64,000 bases of DNA from Ignavibacteria bacterium (GTDB lineage Bacteria; Bacteroidota; Ignavibacteria; SZUA-365), in NCBI GenBank assembly GCA_016720835.1, contig JADKJW010000017.1, positions 12,987-76,986 of the forward strand. Direction: 5' to 3'. Shown here one piece after another: positions 11,029-19,605 of this stretch (within the stretch, counting starts at the first letter, position 1; every line of letters starts with the position of its first letter). Below the pieces are notes generated by a model. The model was not told where the DNA came from. It ran no database searches and saw only the letters and a list, made by a program, of their open reading frames with translations. Position numbers and translations under genes: made by a program.

Positions 11029-11256
11029 TTACTCGACGTATTGGCGGATCGGGCCTATGGTCGCCTGGGAAATCGTCGATGAACGCGAGGTGGTGTATGG
11101 ACGGGGGTCGGAATCCGCGTGGATGACGATGCGGATGTCCAGACCGTGGCGGGGGTCCGTTTCACTGGACACTGTTGTGTCACGCGTTGAAGCGGGTTCG
11201 ATGCGAATGGAGATGCCGAAGCCGGCATCTACGGCGGAATCGTGAAGACGGAACAT
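11029..11256 (-). CDS. Unrecognised 75-residue protein directly under a SAM-I riboswitch
   Basis: A small ORF beginning with ATG at 11256, preceded at ideal distance by AGGAG (complement of 11264-11268). It starts about 30 bases after the T-run of the riboswitch terminator, so it is the first gene that riboswitch controls. The product is polar, has no signal peptide or membrane segment, and is rich in Ser/Thr/Asp/Arg. Landmarks are DAGFGISIRIEP near the start and LDIRIVIHADSDPRPYTT in the middle; a short beta-strand pattern (ISIRIE, DIRIVIH) suggests a small folded domain. I recognise no family. Given its regulation a role in methionine/SAM metabolism or methionine uptake is possible, but this is inference. 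Confidence 0.6.
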   Translation of the reverse strand: MFRLHDSAVDAGFGISIRIEPASTRDTTVSSETDPRHGLDIRIVIHADSDPRPYTTSRSSTISQATIGPIRQYVE

Positions 11257-11283
11257 GATGAATCTCCTGGTGGCCGGAGCCAC

Positions 11284-11315
11284 GAAAAAACCTCTTCTCG
11301 ATGATGGGAAGAGGT
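11284..11315 (-). terminator. Rho-independent terminator of the SAM-I expression platform
   Basis: On the minus strand AACCTCTTC-CCATCATCGA-GAAGAGGTT followed by TTTT. It lies between the aptamer and the small ORF, the expected place for SAM-dependent premature termination. Confidence 0.88.
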
Positions 11316-11341
11316 TCGCGGGGAGACCCGGTGCACCGTCC

Positions 11342-11473
11342 TCTGCTCATCTTCCCCCCGGCGACGAGCCGGAGGCAGGATTTAGCACCTGTCGTTCCAT
11401 GAGGTTGTACGGAACCGGTTGCTACGGCGTCGCAGGGCCTGATCCCTCAGCCGTTCTTGATAAGAGAAGCGTC
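11342..11473 (-). promoter_or_regulatory. SAM-I (S-box) riboswitch aptamer
   Basis: Reading the minus strand, the S-box core is complete and in order: CTTATCAAGA, GGCTGAGGGATCAGGCCC, TGCGACGCC, AGCAACC, then GGTGCTAAATCCTGCC, and a closing P1 strand GATGAG pairing with CTTATC. The long P4/P1 segment is G/C-rich. With the terminator at 11284-11315 this forms a transcriptional OFF switch in high SAM. Downstream genes are the 75-residue ORF, then metK and ahcY. Confidence 0.95.
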
Positions 11474-11487
11474 GTGAAACGCAGGGC

Positions 11488-11516
11488 AAGATAATTCGAT
11501 GACGAGGAGTTGTCAA
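11488..11516 (-). promoter_or_regulatory. Promoter of the SAM-I leader
   Basis: On the minus strand a consensus TTGACA (complement of 11511-11516), a 17-base spacer, then TATCTT (complement of 11488-11493). It is positioned to start transcription a few bases before the aptamer. Confidence 0.8.
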
Positions 11517-11661
11517 GGGCATTCGTGACGGCGCGGGGAGCATTGGAGAGATGGAAGATTTGAGAAATGGAGTTTCGGAGTAATGGAGTATTGGAATCTC
11601 GAAATGCTGGAGTGATGGAATTGACAATGCGCGCGGGGATGGCTAGTTTTCGACGAATGCC

Positions 11662-11985
11662 ATGAATCCCATGCCTCGACAGATTCGCGACGCGCTTGCC
11701 TTCCTGCAGCGAGAGCTGCTTGGACGCGGAGAGCTGTTGCTCTTCGGATCTCAAGCGCGTGAAGATCCCAGACGCGGCGCTGATTTTGATATCGGCATCC
11801 TGGGGACCGAGTCTCTTCCCTGGCTGGAGTTTGCTGTTATGAAAACGCGCGCCGAAGATTTGGCGTGGCCTTGGAGCATCGATCTCGTCGATCTCCATCG
11901 CGTCCCTGAAGAATTCCGGATGATGGTGCAACGTGACGGGATACCAATTACGGAGCTGACCGATGGTCCCACTGCCGTCGCCTGA
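11662..11985 (+). CDS. mntA: MNT-type nucleotidyltransferase antitoxin (MntA-like)
   Basis: 107 residues. The minimal nucleotidyltransferase motif is clear: G29-S30 in LLFGSQAR, then D41 and D43 in GADFDIGIL, with a third acidic residue around D74 in WSIDLVDL. In this family the antitoxin adds AMP to a tyrosine of its partner HEPN RNase, which silences it (type VII toxin-antitoxin). The coding end overlaps the HepT-like gene by 23 bases, so the pair is translationally coupled. Another ATG lies three codons downstream and may be the true start; no strong ribosome site separates the two. Confidence 0.85.
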   Translation: MNPMPRQIRDALAFLQRELLGRGELLLFGSQAREDPRRGADFDIGILGTESLPWLEFAVMKTRAEDLAWPWSIDLVDLHRVPEEFRMMVQRDGIPITELTDGPTAVA

Positions 11986-12376
11986 ACGGGTGCGCTACGC
12001 CGTATCGCGCGCAAGCATGGCGCTCAATCAACTGGAGAAGACACTCCTGTGGCTCGATGCCGATCCGCAGAGCGAGGAACGCTGGGGCCGGCTCGACGCG
12101 ACCGCGAAGCGCTTCGAGATAGCATTCGAGTACGTCTGGAAAGCGCTCAAACTCGCGATCGACTATAGCGGCGATGAAGTCTTCGGTCCTCGTGACGCGA
12201 TCAATCTTGCGATCATCAGAGGATGGATCGCGTCGCCCGATACGTGGGCCGCATTTCTTCAGGCGCGCAACGCGGGCGTGCACGATTACTTCGGGATGGA
12301 GCCGGAAGAATACGCCGCTGTCGCAAAGGATTTTCTTGTCGATGCTCGAGTGGTTCTCTCCCGCATCCCTGTCTGA
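11963..12376 (+). CDS. hepT: HEPN-domain RNase toxin (HepT-like)
   Basis: 137 residues, a mostly helical HEPN protein of the HI0074/HepT class. The catalytic RX4HXY motif is present as RNAGVHDY (R102, H107, Y109); Y109 is the expected AMPylation target of the partner MntA. A GGAG site lies 7 bases before the ATG at 11963. Together with the overlapping upstream gene it forms a complete two-gene toxin-antitoxin module with the antitoxin gene first. Nothing in the flanks suggests a larger mobile element. Confidence 0.88.
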   Translation: MVPLPSPERVRYAVSRASMALNQLEKTLLWLDADPQSEERWGRLDATAKRFEIAFEYVWKALKLAIDYSGDEVFGPRDAINLAIIRGWIASPDTWAAFLQARNAGVHDYFGMEPEEYAAVAKDFLVDARVVLSRIPV

Positions 12377-12725
12377 CAAGAACCTGACGGGCTCCGCACA
12401 ATGAGGCGTATTCAGGGAGAAACGTCTTCCTCAGTGGACAGCCCTGTATCCTGATGTAGTCACGAACCGTGATCATCGGTGACGCATGGAGTGCAATTCC
12501 GAACAGAGCAAGCAGGAATAAAGGAGATACTTACCCTGTATGTGACGTCGCCGTGCTGGCATGATGTCTGTTCAGGATTTCGCATTGGCGTGAAACGGAT
12601 CGAATGCTCCGAAGTGGATGGATACAAAGGTCTGCATCCATTCCGCACCCGGAAACTGCAGTCGGCATGATTCCGTCCTCCTGTCGTACCAGCCACTCCT
12701 CACCATCAGTTATGGAGACAACACA
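12377..12725. other. Gene-free spacer
   Basis: About 350 bases after the toxin-antitoxin pair. I see no convincing gene, RNA or strong terminator here. The last 20 bases carry the GGAGAC ribosome site of the next gene. Confidence 0.5.
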
Positions 12726-13444
12726 ATGATCAGAAAAGGGATGGTCATCCCATTGCTGCTATTGTCCTTCGTGAGGCTCAATGCGCAGGAGCGCAATGTC
12801 GAGCCGCTTTCGAACACCGTGCTGTTGACACTCACCGGAGGCTATTCCTTCGGGTATCAGGCTCTGCTCAGCGAACATTCGTCGCTGCGCTGGGATGTGA
12901 ATCTGTCATATAGCAGCAATGCCCGCGATCGTGATGAAAACGCGTCATCGTACTCGTATTCTTACCAGAATCCGCTGAATCTCACAGTTTCCACCGGCGA
13001 AAGCAAAGGTGAATCCTATAGCATTTCATTTTCCCCAGGGTATTTCCTCAACAGTCCCGCTTCGAAGATCGTGACTGGATATCTTGGCGCTGGTCCCGTC
13101 GTGGGATACAGCGGGAGCTGGTCCCGCTATGCATACAGCGACTCACCGCGCGATACCATCCAGCAGCAGTCACACTCCAGCAATCATCAACACGATTTCA
13201 GTGCCGGTCTTCAACTCACCGCCGGACTGCGCTGCATGGTTTCCTCGTCGTTCTCGTTTTTGCGGAGGTTCAAGCTCGGTGCACGTACAACTGGGCGGTG
13301 ATCTCCAACGCGAGCAGCACGACAAACTTTTTCACCACGGGCGGCCTTCCACGTTTGCAATCCGAGTCCCGTTCCGAAAGAACAGAGACGGGGTGGGATG
13401 TCGGCCTCGGCGGCGTTCGGCTCGGTGTGGCCTTCTCGTTCTGA
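12726..13444 (+). CDS. Outer membrane beta-barrel protein, frameshifted near the C-terminus
   Basis: Start is the ATG at 12726 with GGAGAC upstream. A signal peptide (KGMVIPLLLLSFVRLNAQ) is followed by barrel-like strands: LLTLTGGYSFGYQ, SLRWDVNLSYSS, SISFSPGYFL, IVTGYLGAGPVVGYSG. The frame stops early at about 13301. Adding one T to the T5 run 13257-13261 restores a frame that runs to the TGA at 13442-13444, ending GLGGVRLGVAFSF with the terminal Phe typical of outer membrane barrels. So the intact product would be about 239 residues. It is convergent with the T9SS gene that follows, and no transcriptional partner is visible. Confidence 0.75.
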
Positions 13445-13479
13445 ACAGACTGCCCTCTCGGCAGTTCTGCAAGCAGATG

Positions 13480-16191
13480 TTAACGCACGACGCACAGCAC
13501 GCGGGCCTGCATCTGCATGCCGACATGCACGCTGTACATATACACACCGGCCGGAAGGACGCCGCCTGCTGCATCCCGTCCATCCCAGTGCACAATGTAG
13601 CTCCCCGCGGTCCGATGCCCTTCATCGATTGACCGTACCGTCACTCCAAGGGCGTTCGTGATCTTCAATCGTACATGGGCGCTGCCGTGCAATGCATAGG
13701 CGATGGAGGTACCCTGTCGACCCGCGACGAAGGGATTCGGGTAGTTCTGCGAGAGGGAAACGACGGAAGGCACGGCCAGGTTCTCGATGCCGGTTGATCC
13801 GCCGCGACGCCTCGCCAAGGTGAGCCGGAACCAGGGGCTGGAAAGTTCGTGGGGACGTTCGCCATAGCGGCTCCACAACGCGGTGTCCGGTCGCAGCATC
13901 CCATTGGTGTCGTAGCGGAAATTGACTTTCTGCAGCATGGGGCCTTCAGCGGTGTTGAAGTCCTTCACGAACACGCACCAGTCCAGAACCACTGAGTCCG
14001 CTGCCATCACCGAGGTCGAATCCATGCTCCCGAGAAGCGAGGAGAGGTCCGCTTGTTTCAACTGAAAACCCGTCACTGCTCCGGTGTTGCGCACGAACGT
14101 TGTGCCGACGGGAGCTCCCTTCCATGCCGGCACGTTGCGCACAACCACGCACACCCATTGATACGTCAAGGTGTCCACCTCGCGACCGGTCCAATCATGA
14201 ACCCATTCCATGCGCTGCGCATCGAAGATCTTGAAACAATCCATCCAGAATCCCTTGTCGATGTTCCTGTCCCTGCTGGGTGTCCAGATGACATCGAGTG
14301 GTCGCGATAGCGCGGTCAGGTCGCCGACCACCGCATTGTGCGTCGGCTGAATGGCCACTGGAGCCCACTCCGGCGGTCTGTTGTACGAAAGCACGAGCGG
14401 TGGAGTGGGCGTGAAGCCCTTTCGCATGGTCGCACCCGCGGTATCGGAATACGTGAAGCCAACGGAATTGTACGCGCGCACAAACCATGTCACACGCATG
14501 ACGATCGTGTCCGGCTCGGGCTGCGGCCAGGGATCGGGCCTGAAGAGACGTCTATACACCTCGACACCAGGGATGGCAATCTCCGTGGCGCGACCGTTCA
14601 CGTTGGAAGGAAATGACACGGTCAAGGTCTTGGACGTCGCGCCAAGGCTGTCGATGATGATGTTCACTTCGTAGCGGATGGTGTCCGCAGGATCGTTTCG
14701 ATCGCTGTCCGGCGGTTGCCACAAAGATGGTTGCCAGCGCAGATGCAGCGTGTCGCGCGACAGATTGTCCGGGAACCCTGGAACAACGCCGACATGGTCC
14801 ATGCGAAAGAGCGTCGCGTTCGGTCTGGCCTGCTCAGGCGTCAACACGAACGAAGCGGGCGGATACTTCCCCGCGAAAATGGTGGCGTCGCGCACCTGCA
14901 AACGCTGACCGCAGGCATTCGACGGCAGTCCGGGCGGGAGGCTGTTCCGCGTGGTGTACAGGCCGTCCGTCGCGACGACGTGCCAGGTGAGCACCGCATC
15001 CTCCGGTGGCTGCGGACCGTACACGCGCTTCATCAACGCCAGCAGCTCCGCACCGCTGAGGTCGAGCCACGACCACATGCCTGCGCCTGCCGAGGGAAGG
15101 CTGTCCACCGCGACGCAATTGCTGTCTGCGAACACGACGATGTACCAGAGCGTGTCGGACAAGAGCCTCCAGTCGTTGCGCCCGACGCGCACCTCCGTCC
15201 AGGGGTCCGGGACGGCATCCCGCGCCCATGAAAAGCGCAGCACCTGATTCGGATTCTTGATGTCCGCGAGGGATCCGAAGAGCGGTGTCGACAGCGAAAA
15301 CGGCGCCGGCGCATGATCGAGGATCTGAATTCCGTCCGAACCTCCGCGAATCGTGTTGTCGTTCTCCGCGGTGACAGTCATGGACTGCAGATCGTCGACG
15401 CCCGCGCGCCGCGTGACCGTCGGTGTGAAATAGAAGCTCGCGCTCCCCGCGACCTGTTTCGGCGCGCCGAATTGCTTTGCAGTGGACGCGGTGAACTCGT
15501 CCTGGAAACGCGCGGAAAGCTGCAAGGGTTTCTGTGCGCTGTTCTTGTTCAAATAGCGGTCGCGCGCCGTGACGACGATCTCGAAGGGCCGCATGCGATA
15601 CACGCCATCCCAACCCGCCTGCGGCGTGAGTTCCACGAGATAATTGGTGACCGGTCCCGGGCTGAAGTTCATCAGGGCCGACCGTTTCCTCCCCGCGCCG
15701 TGCAGCGCTTCCGCTTCGAGATACACGCCTCTCTCCGCAAGCGTCGAAATGAGCGTGACCATGAGCCGCCCTCCCGTGAACGCCGTCGCGGGGATGCGCC
15801 ACTCGGTGGGTCCGGTGCGAAGGGGATCGGCTCCCGTCCCTGAAGCATATGTCAACGCGGCCCAGGAATAGCCGAGCGGGTCGCCGCTCCAGGAGCGCAG
15901 GCTTGTATCCTGTTCGACGATGGACGCCCGCAGCCACACGATTGCCGTGTCGCCGCTGGCATCCCAATCCGTGATGAGGGAGCCCGCCGCGCGTGTCGCG
16001 CTGAGAGTGAACTGCACGCCTTCACCGGCAGTCTTCGCGATCGCAGGCATGGAGCTGGCCGGCGTCACTTCCACCAGCACATCCGCGGGTCGCCGCGCAT
16101 CGGATGACTGGGCAGTTGCGTGGGTACAGGAGAGACTGAGCAGCAACACGGCGAGGCTTGCGCCGGACAACACATTCTGCGTACGGGACAT
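13480..16191 (-). CDS. T9SS-sorted secreted protein with Ig/fibronectin-like domains
   Basis: 903 residues from the ATG at 16191 (signal peptide LAVLLLSLSCTHATAQ). Most of the protein is beta-rich with FN3-like segments separated by Pro-rich linkers (for example PFSLSTPLFGSLADI and RPPEWAPVAIQPTHNAVV). The C-terminus is a canonical T9SS type A sorting domain: NYPNPF near the start, VRLKITNALG, HWDGRDAAGGVLPAGVYMY, ending VLCVVR. It is therefore predicted to cross the outer membrane through T9SS and stay surface-attached or be released. No catalytic motif is visible, so the function is unknown. It stands alone between a convergent outer membrane protein gene and a tRNA. Confidence 0.88.
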   Translation of the reverse strand: MSRTQNVLSGASLAVLLLSLSCTHATAQSSDARRPADVLVEVTPASSMPAIAKTAGEGVQFTLSATRAAGSLITDWDASGDTAIVWLRASIVEQDTSLRSWSGDPLGYSWAALTYASGTGADPLRTGPTEWRIPATAFTGGRLMVTLISTLAERGVYLEAEALHGAGRKRSALMNFSPGPVTNYLVELTPQAGWDGVYRMRPFEIVVTARDRYLNKNSAQKPLQLSARFQDEFTASTAKQFGAPKQVAGSASFYFTPTVTRRAGVDDLQSMTVTAENDNTIRGGSDGIQILDHAPAPFSLSTPLFGSLADIKNPNQVLRFSWARDAVPDPWTEVRVGRNDWRLLSDTLWYIVVFADSNCVAVDSLPSAGAGMWSWLDLSGAELLALMKRVYGPQPPEDAVLTWHVVATDGLYTTRNSLPPGLPSNACGQRLQVRDATIFAGKYPPASFVLTPEQARPNATLFRMDHVGVVPGFPDNLSRDTLHLRWQPSLWQPPDSDRNDPADTIRYEVNIIIDSLGATSKTLTVSFPSNVNGRATEIAIPGVEVYRRLFRPDPWPQPEPDTIVMRVTWFVRAYNSVGFTYSDTAGATMRKGFTPTPPLVLSYNRPPEWAPVAIQPTHNAVVGDLTALSRPLDVIWTPSRDRNIDKGFWMDCFKIFDAQRMEWVHDWTGREVDTLTYQWVCVVVRNVPAWKGAPVGTTFVRNTGAVTGFQLKQADLSSLLGSMDSTSVMAADSVVLDWCVFVKDFNTAEGPMLQKVNFRYDTNGMLRPDTALWSRYGERPHELSSPWFRLTLARRRGGSTGIENLAVPSVVSLSQNYPNPFVAGRQGTSIAYALHGSAHVRLKITNALGVTVRSIDEGHRTAGSYIVHWDGRDAAGGVLPAGVYMYSVHVGMQMQARVLCVVR

Positions 16192-16318
16192 GATGGAACT
16201 CCTGATCTGTTCACGTGCTTCGGGACGAGAGGAAGAAGGAAGCACCCGTCATCCCGCTCCCGAACCCCTCTCTCAGCACATGAACGCGCCAGCACTGCAG
16301 GAGTTACCGCAGATACGG

Positions 16319-16344
16319 AAAAAGCCCTCATGCGAGGGCCTTTT
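16319..16344 (-). terminator. Terminator of tRNA-Thr
   Basis: On the minus strand GCCCTC-GCAT-GAGGGC followed by TTTTT, a few bases after the tRNA 3' end. Confidence 0.85.
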
Positions 16345-16354
16345 CCTGTGTGCC

Positions 16355-16430
16355 TGGAGCCACCCATCGGACTCGAACCCACGACCTGCTCATTACGAAT
16401 GAGCTGCTCTACCAGCTGAGCTAGGGTGGC
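16355..16430 (-). tRNA. tRNA-Thr (anticodon CGT)
   Basis: Minus-strand cloverleaf. Acceptor stem GCCACCC/GGGTGGC, D arm with AGCTCAGCTGGTAGAGC, anticodon stem CTCAT/ATGAG with loop TTCGTAA (anticodon CGT), T arm with GGTTCGAGTCC, discriminator T and an encoded CCA. Confidence 0.97.
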
Positions 16431-16440
16431 ATAGCATGCA

Positions 16441-16469
16441 AGTATAGCAACGGGTATGGAAAAATGCAA
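16441..16469 (-). promoter_or_regulatory. Promoter of tRNA-Thr
   Basis: On the minus strand TTGCAT, 17-base spacer, TATACT, then about 10 bases to the tRNA 5' end. Confidence 0.75.
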
Positions 16470-16514
16470 GCGCCTGGAAACGGGCAGGCACTCTCGTGGA
16501 TGATGACGGTTGAT

Positions 16515-16602
16515 ACTGAACGTCCAGATCCTTCCCTTCCCTTCGGCTTCGCTCAGGGCAGGCTCCTTCGCTCAGGGCAGGCTGCTTCGCTCGGGATGAC
16601 CG
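16515..16602. repeat. Dispersed repeat copy (GTCCAGATCCTTCCCTTCGG family)
   Basis: Contains the segment CGTCCAGATCCTTCCCTTCG and an internal duplication of CTTCGCTCAGGGCAGGCT. Related copies occur at about 57630, 57950 and 60775. It lies in the gene-free stretch between the tRNA and nuoJ. Confidence 0.85.
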
Positions 16603-16667
16603 CATCCTGTGGATGTCTGACAGCTGAAACACGGTTCCTGTCGGCACGTTGTGAATTGCGGCCCGGT

Positions 16668-16696
16668 TTGTACGAAATCGACGGACGGGCTATATT
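16668..16696 (+). promoter_or_regulatory. Likely promoter of the nuoJKLM-N operon
   Basis: TTGTAC at 16668-16673, a 17-base spacer and TATATT at 16691-16696, about 45 bases before the nuoJ start. Confidence 0.65.
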
Positions 16697-16746
16697 CGTG
16701 AACCTCGTTTTCGAGCCCTCGCGTCGCCCCCCATCCCGGAGAAATC

Positions 16747-17259
16747 GTGACTTTCGAGACCATCCTGTTCTACGTCCTTGCGCTGGCGGGAATCGTTTCG
16801 GCCCTCCTCGTGATCACGCGGAGAAATCCGATGCATGCCGCGCTGTTCCTGATCGTCAATTTTGTCGCGCTGGCGGGAATTTACCTGACGCTGCACGCCC
16901 AGTTCGTGGCCATCACGCAGGTGCTCGTGTACGCGGGCGCGATCATGGTGCTCGTGCTTTTCGTCATCATGCTCCTCAACCTCCAGAACGAGCAGGACCT
17001 GTTCGAGAAGCGCTCGTGGCGAAGCTATTCCGGACCCATCCTTTCGCTGCTGCTGCTCGCGCTGTTGCTGCGCACCGTCGCGTTCGTGTCCGGCGGGTCC
17101 TTCGACCGCATTTCGCCTGAATCCGAGCGCATCGGCACGGTCGCGAACATCGGCCAGCAGCTGTTCACCGCCTTCGTGTTCCCCTTCGAAATGGCATCGC
17201 TGCTGCTCCTCGCCGCCATGGTCGGCGCGGTGATCCTGGCCAAGAAACGCTTCCCCTGA
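16747..17259 (+). CDS. nuoJ: NADH-quinone oxidoreductase subunit J
   Basis: 170 residues, a GTG start at 16747 with GGAG upstream. Five membrane helices are visible (for example FYVLALAGIVSALLVI and ALFLIVNFVALAGIYL). The subunit-defining VQVLVYAGAIMVL-type segment appears as ITQVLVYAGAIMVLVLFVIM. It is part of the proton-pumping membrane arm of complex I in the inner membrane. It is the first gene here; nuoA-I are not in the window, so the complex I genes are split into at least two loci. Confidence 0.96.
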   Translation: MTFETILFYVLALAGIVSALLVITRRNPMHAALFLIVNFVALAGIYLTLHAQFVAITQVLVYAGAIMVLVLFVIMLLNLQNEQDLFEKRSWRSYSGPILSLLLLALLLRTVAFVSGGSFDRISPESERIGTVANIGQQLFTAFVFPFEMASLLLLAAMVGAVILAKKRFP

Positions 17260-17281
17260 CATCAGCACGGACCTCCGCACC

Positions 17282-17584
17282 ATGATCCCCATCAGCCATT
17301 ACCTCATCCTGAGCGCCGTGATGTTCACCATCGGCTGCGCCGGCGTCCTGACGCGGCGCAATGCCATCATCATCTTCATGTGCATCGAACTGATGCTGAA
17401 CTCCGTGAACCTCACGTTCGTGGCCTTCTCCGCGTATCTCGGCGATTCCGCCGGTCAGATCATCGTCTTCTTCGTGATGGCCGTCGCGGCCGCAGAGGCA
17501 GCCGTGGGCCTGGCGATCGTGCTCGCGCTCTTCCGAAACAAAAAATCCGTCGACATCAACGACGTCAACATTCTCAAGTGGTAA
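17282..17584 (+). CDS. nuoK: NADH-quinone oxidoreductase subunit K
   Basis: 100 residues, exactly the usual length. Three membrane helices with the conserved glutamates in IFMCIELMLNSVNL and in MAVAAAEAAVGLAIV. It forms part of the lateral proton path of complex I. Located 22 bases after nuoJ. Confidence 0.97.
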   Translation: MIPISHYLILSAVMFTIGCAGVLTRRNAIIIFMCIELMLNSVNLTFVAFSAYLGDSAGQIIVFFVMAVAAAEAAVGLAIVLALFRNKKSVDINDVNILKW

Positions 17585-17656
17585 CACGCGTCCCGCCGAA
17601 CGCCTGAGCGGCGTCACGACGGCAGGGACGGAACGATCAACCCCGCAGAGAGGTCC

Positions 17657-19594
17657 ATGCATCACTACGTCGGTCTCATCGTCCTCTTCCCGCTGATCGG
17701 CCTCATCGTCAACGGGCTGTTCGGCAGGCACATCCGCAGCGAACGCGTCGTGGGCTGGATCGGCAGTCTCGCGGTGGGCATCCCCTTCCTCGTGGCGGCC
17801 GCGATCCTGTACGGCATGCTCGGCTCGCCCGTCGAGGAGCGCAGCAACACGGTGACGCTGTTCACGTGGATCGCCGCCGGCAGCTTCCAGGTCAACGCCG
17901 CGTACCAGGTGGACCAGCTCTCCATCCTGATGACGCTCATCGTGACCGGCGTGGGCTTCCTGATCCACGTGTACTCGATCGGGTACATGCACGGCGACCG
18001 CGGTTTCTGGCGCTTCTTCACGTATCTGAACCTGTTCATCTTCGCGATGCTGAATCTCGTGCTCGCGGACAACTACGTGCTGATGTTCCTCGGTTGGGAA
18101 GGCGTGGGGCTGTGCTCGTACCTCCTCATCGGATTCTGGTACGAGAAGAAATTCGCCGGCACTTCGATCACCTGGACCGGCGATGCGGCGAACAAGGCCT
18201 TCTGGGTGAACCGCATCGGCGACTTCGCCTTCATGCTCGGCATGTTCCTGATCTTCCGCGAATTCGGCTCGCTCACCTTCTCGACGGTGATGGATTCTGC
18301 CTCGTCGCTCGCGCCGGGCAACTCGACGATGTTCTGGATCACGCTGCTGCTCTTCATCGGCGCGACGGGAAAGTCCGCCCAGATCCCGTTGTTCGTCTGG
18401 CTGCCCGACGCCATGGCGGGCCCCACGCCCGTCAGCGCGCTTATTCATGCCGCGACGATGGTCACGGCGGGCGTGTACATGGTGGCGCGCAATTCGCTGC
18501 TCTACGCGCTCGCGCCCGACACGATGATGATCGTGGCGGTGATCGGCGCCCTGACCGCGATCGTGGCCGCGAGCATCGGTCTCGCGCAGAACGACATCAA
18601 GAAGGTGCTGGCATACTCCACGGTGAGCCAGCTCGGCTACATGTTCCTGGCGCTGGGCGTGGGCGCGTTCACCGCCGGCATCTTCCACGTCATGACGCAT
18701 GCCTTCTTCAAGGCGTGTCTCTTCCTCGGCAGCGGCTCGGTGATCCACGCCATGCACGAGGAACAGGACATCCGCAAGATGGGCGGACTGGCGCCGGTGA
18801 TGCCGAAAACCTACTACACGTTTCTGATCTCGAGCTTCGCGATCGCCGGCTTCCCGCCGCTGTCCGGGTTCTTCAGCAAGGATGAAATCCTCTGGAGCGC
18901 CTTCAGCCAGGGTTCCGTGCTGTTGTGGGCCGTGGGCGCGCTGGCCGCGCTGATGACCGCGTTTTACATGTTCCGCATGGTCACGCTCACCTTCCTCGGC
19001 ACCCCACGCTGGGCGAAGGACAAGCACCCGCACGAATCGCCCCCGACCATGACGATCCCGCTCATCGTGCTCGCCTTCCTCGCGGTGACCGGGGGCTTCC
19101 TGGGTATTCCGGCGGCCCTGGGCGGCGGCAACGCGCTGCATCACTGGCTGCATCCGGTGTTCGAGAGAGCGCTGGACCGTCTGCCCACCGCGCACGAGTA
19201 CAGCCACATGACGGAGTACCTGTTCATGCTCGTGAGCGTGGTGATCGGCGTCAGCGGCTTCTGGTTCGGAAGGAAAATCTATCTCGCGAACCCGGACGCG
19301 GACGACACGTTCGCAGCGAAGGCGGGAGGCGTGTTTCGCACCCTGTCGCGCAAGTACTACATCGACGAAGGCTACATGCGGGGCATCGTCAATCCGCTTG
19401 TCGCGACCTCCGACCGTTTCCTCTCGCGCGTCGTCGACACCGCGTTGATCGACGGGTTCGTGAACGGACTCGCGAAGGTCACCGCATCCTTCAGCGGCGT
19501 GTTGCGCCTGGTGCAGACGGGCGTCGTCCAGAGTTACGCGTCGATGATCGTCGTCGGTCTGCTGCTCGTCCTCGGTCTGATTTTGCTCGGTTAA
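17657..19594 (+). CDS. nuoL: NADH-quinone oxidoreductase subunit L
   Basis: 645 residues with about 16 membrane helices, an antiporter-like pumping subunit of complex I. Conserved features include LFLGWEGVGLCSYLLIGFWY, the lysine/histidine channel region in GKSAQIPLFVWLPDAMAGPT, and the SALIHAATMVTAGVY segment. The long lateral helix HL and final helix lie at the C-terminus (ASMIVVGLLLVLGLILLG). Its stop codon overlaps or abuts the nuoM translation start (TAATG), implying coupling. Confidence 0.97.
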   Translation: MHHYVGLIVLFPLIGLIVNGLFGRHIRSERVVGWIGSLAVGIPFLVAAAILYGMLGSPVEERSNTVTLFTWIAAGSFQVNAAYQVDQLSILMTLIVTGVGFLIHVYSIGYMHGDRGFWRFFTYLNLFIFAMLNLVLADNYVLMFLGWEGVGLCSYLLIGFWYEKKFAGTSITWTGDAANKAFWVNRIGDFAFMLGMFLIFREFGSLTFSTVMDSASSLAPGNSTMFWITLLLFIGATGKSAQIPLFVWLPDAMAGPTPVSALIHAATMVTAGVYMVARNSLLYALAPDTMMIVAVIGALTAIVAASIGLAQNDIKKVLAYSTVSQLGYMFLALGVGAFTAGIFHVMTHAFFKACLFLGSGSVIHAMHEEQDIRKMGGLAPVMPKTYYTFLISSFAIAGFPPLSGFFSKDEILWSAFSQGSVLLWAVGALAALMTAFYMFRMVTLTFLGTPRWAKDKHPHESPPTMTIPLIVLAFLAVTGGFLGIPAALGGGNALHHWLHPVFERALDRLPTAHEYSHMTEYLFMLVSVVIGVSGFWFGRKIYLANPDADDTFAAKAGGVFRTLSRKYYIDEGYMRGIVNPLVATSDRFLSRVVDTALIDGFVNGLAKVTASFSGVLRLVQTGVVQSYASMIVVGLLLVLGLILLG

Positions 19595-19605
19595 TGGAGA
19601 GAGCG

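Noticed and set aside
13445..13479. Small stem-loop ACTGCC-ctctc-GGCAGT as a terminator
   Set aside because: The stem is only six base pairs and there is no T run; too weak to call.
16120..16190. Lipoprotein signal (Cys in LLSLSC) at the start of the T9SS protein
   Set aside because: The residue three before Cys is Ser, not the usual Leu or similar, and a standard AQ cleavage site follows.
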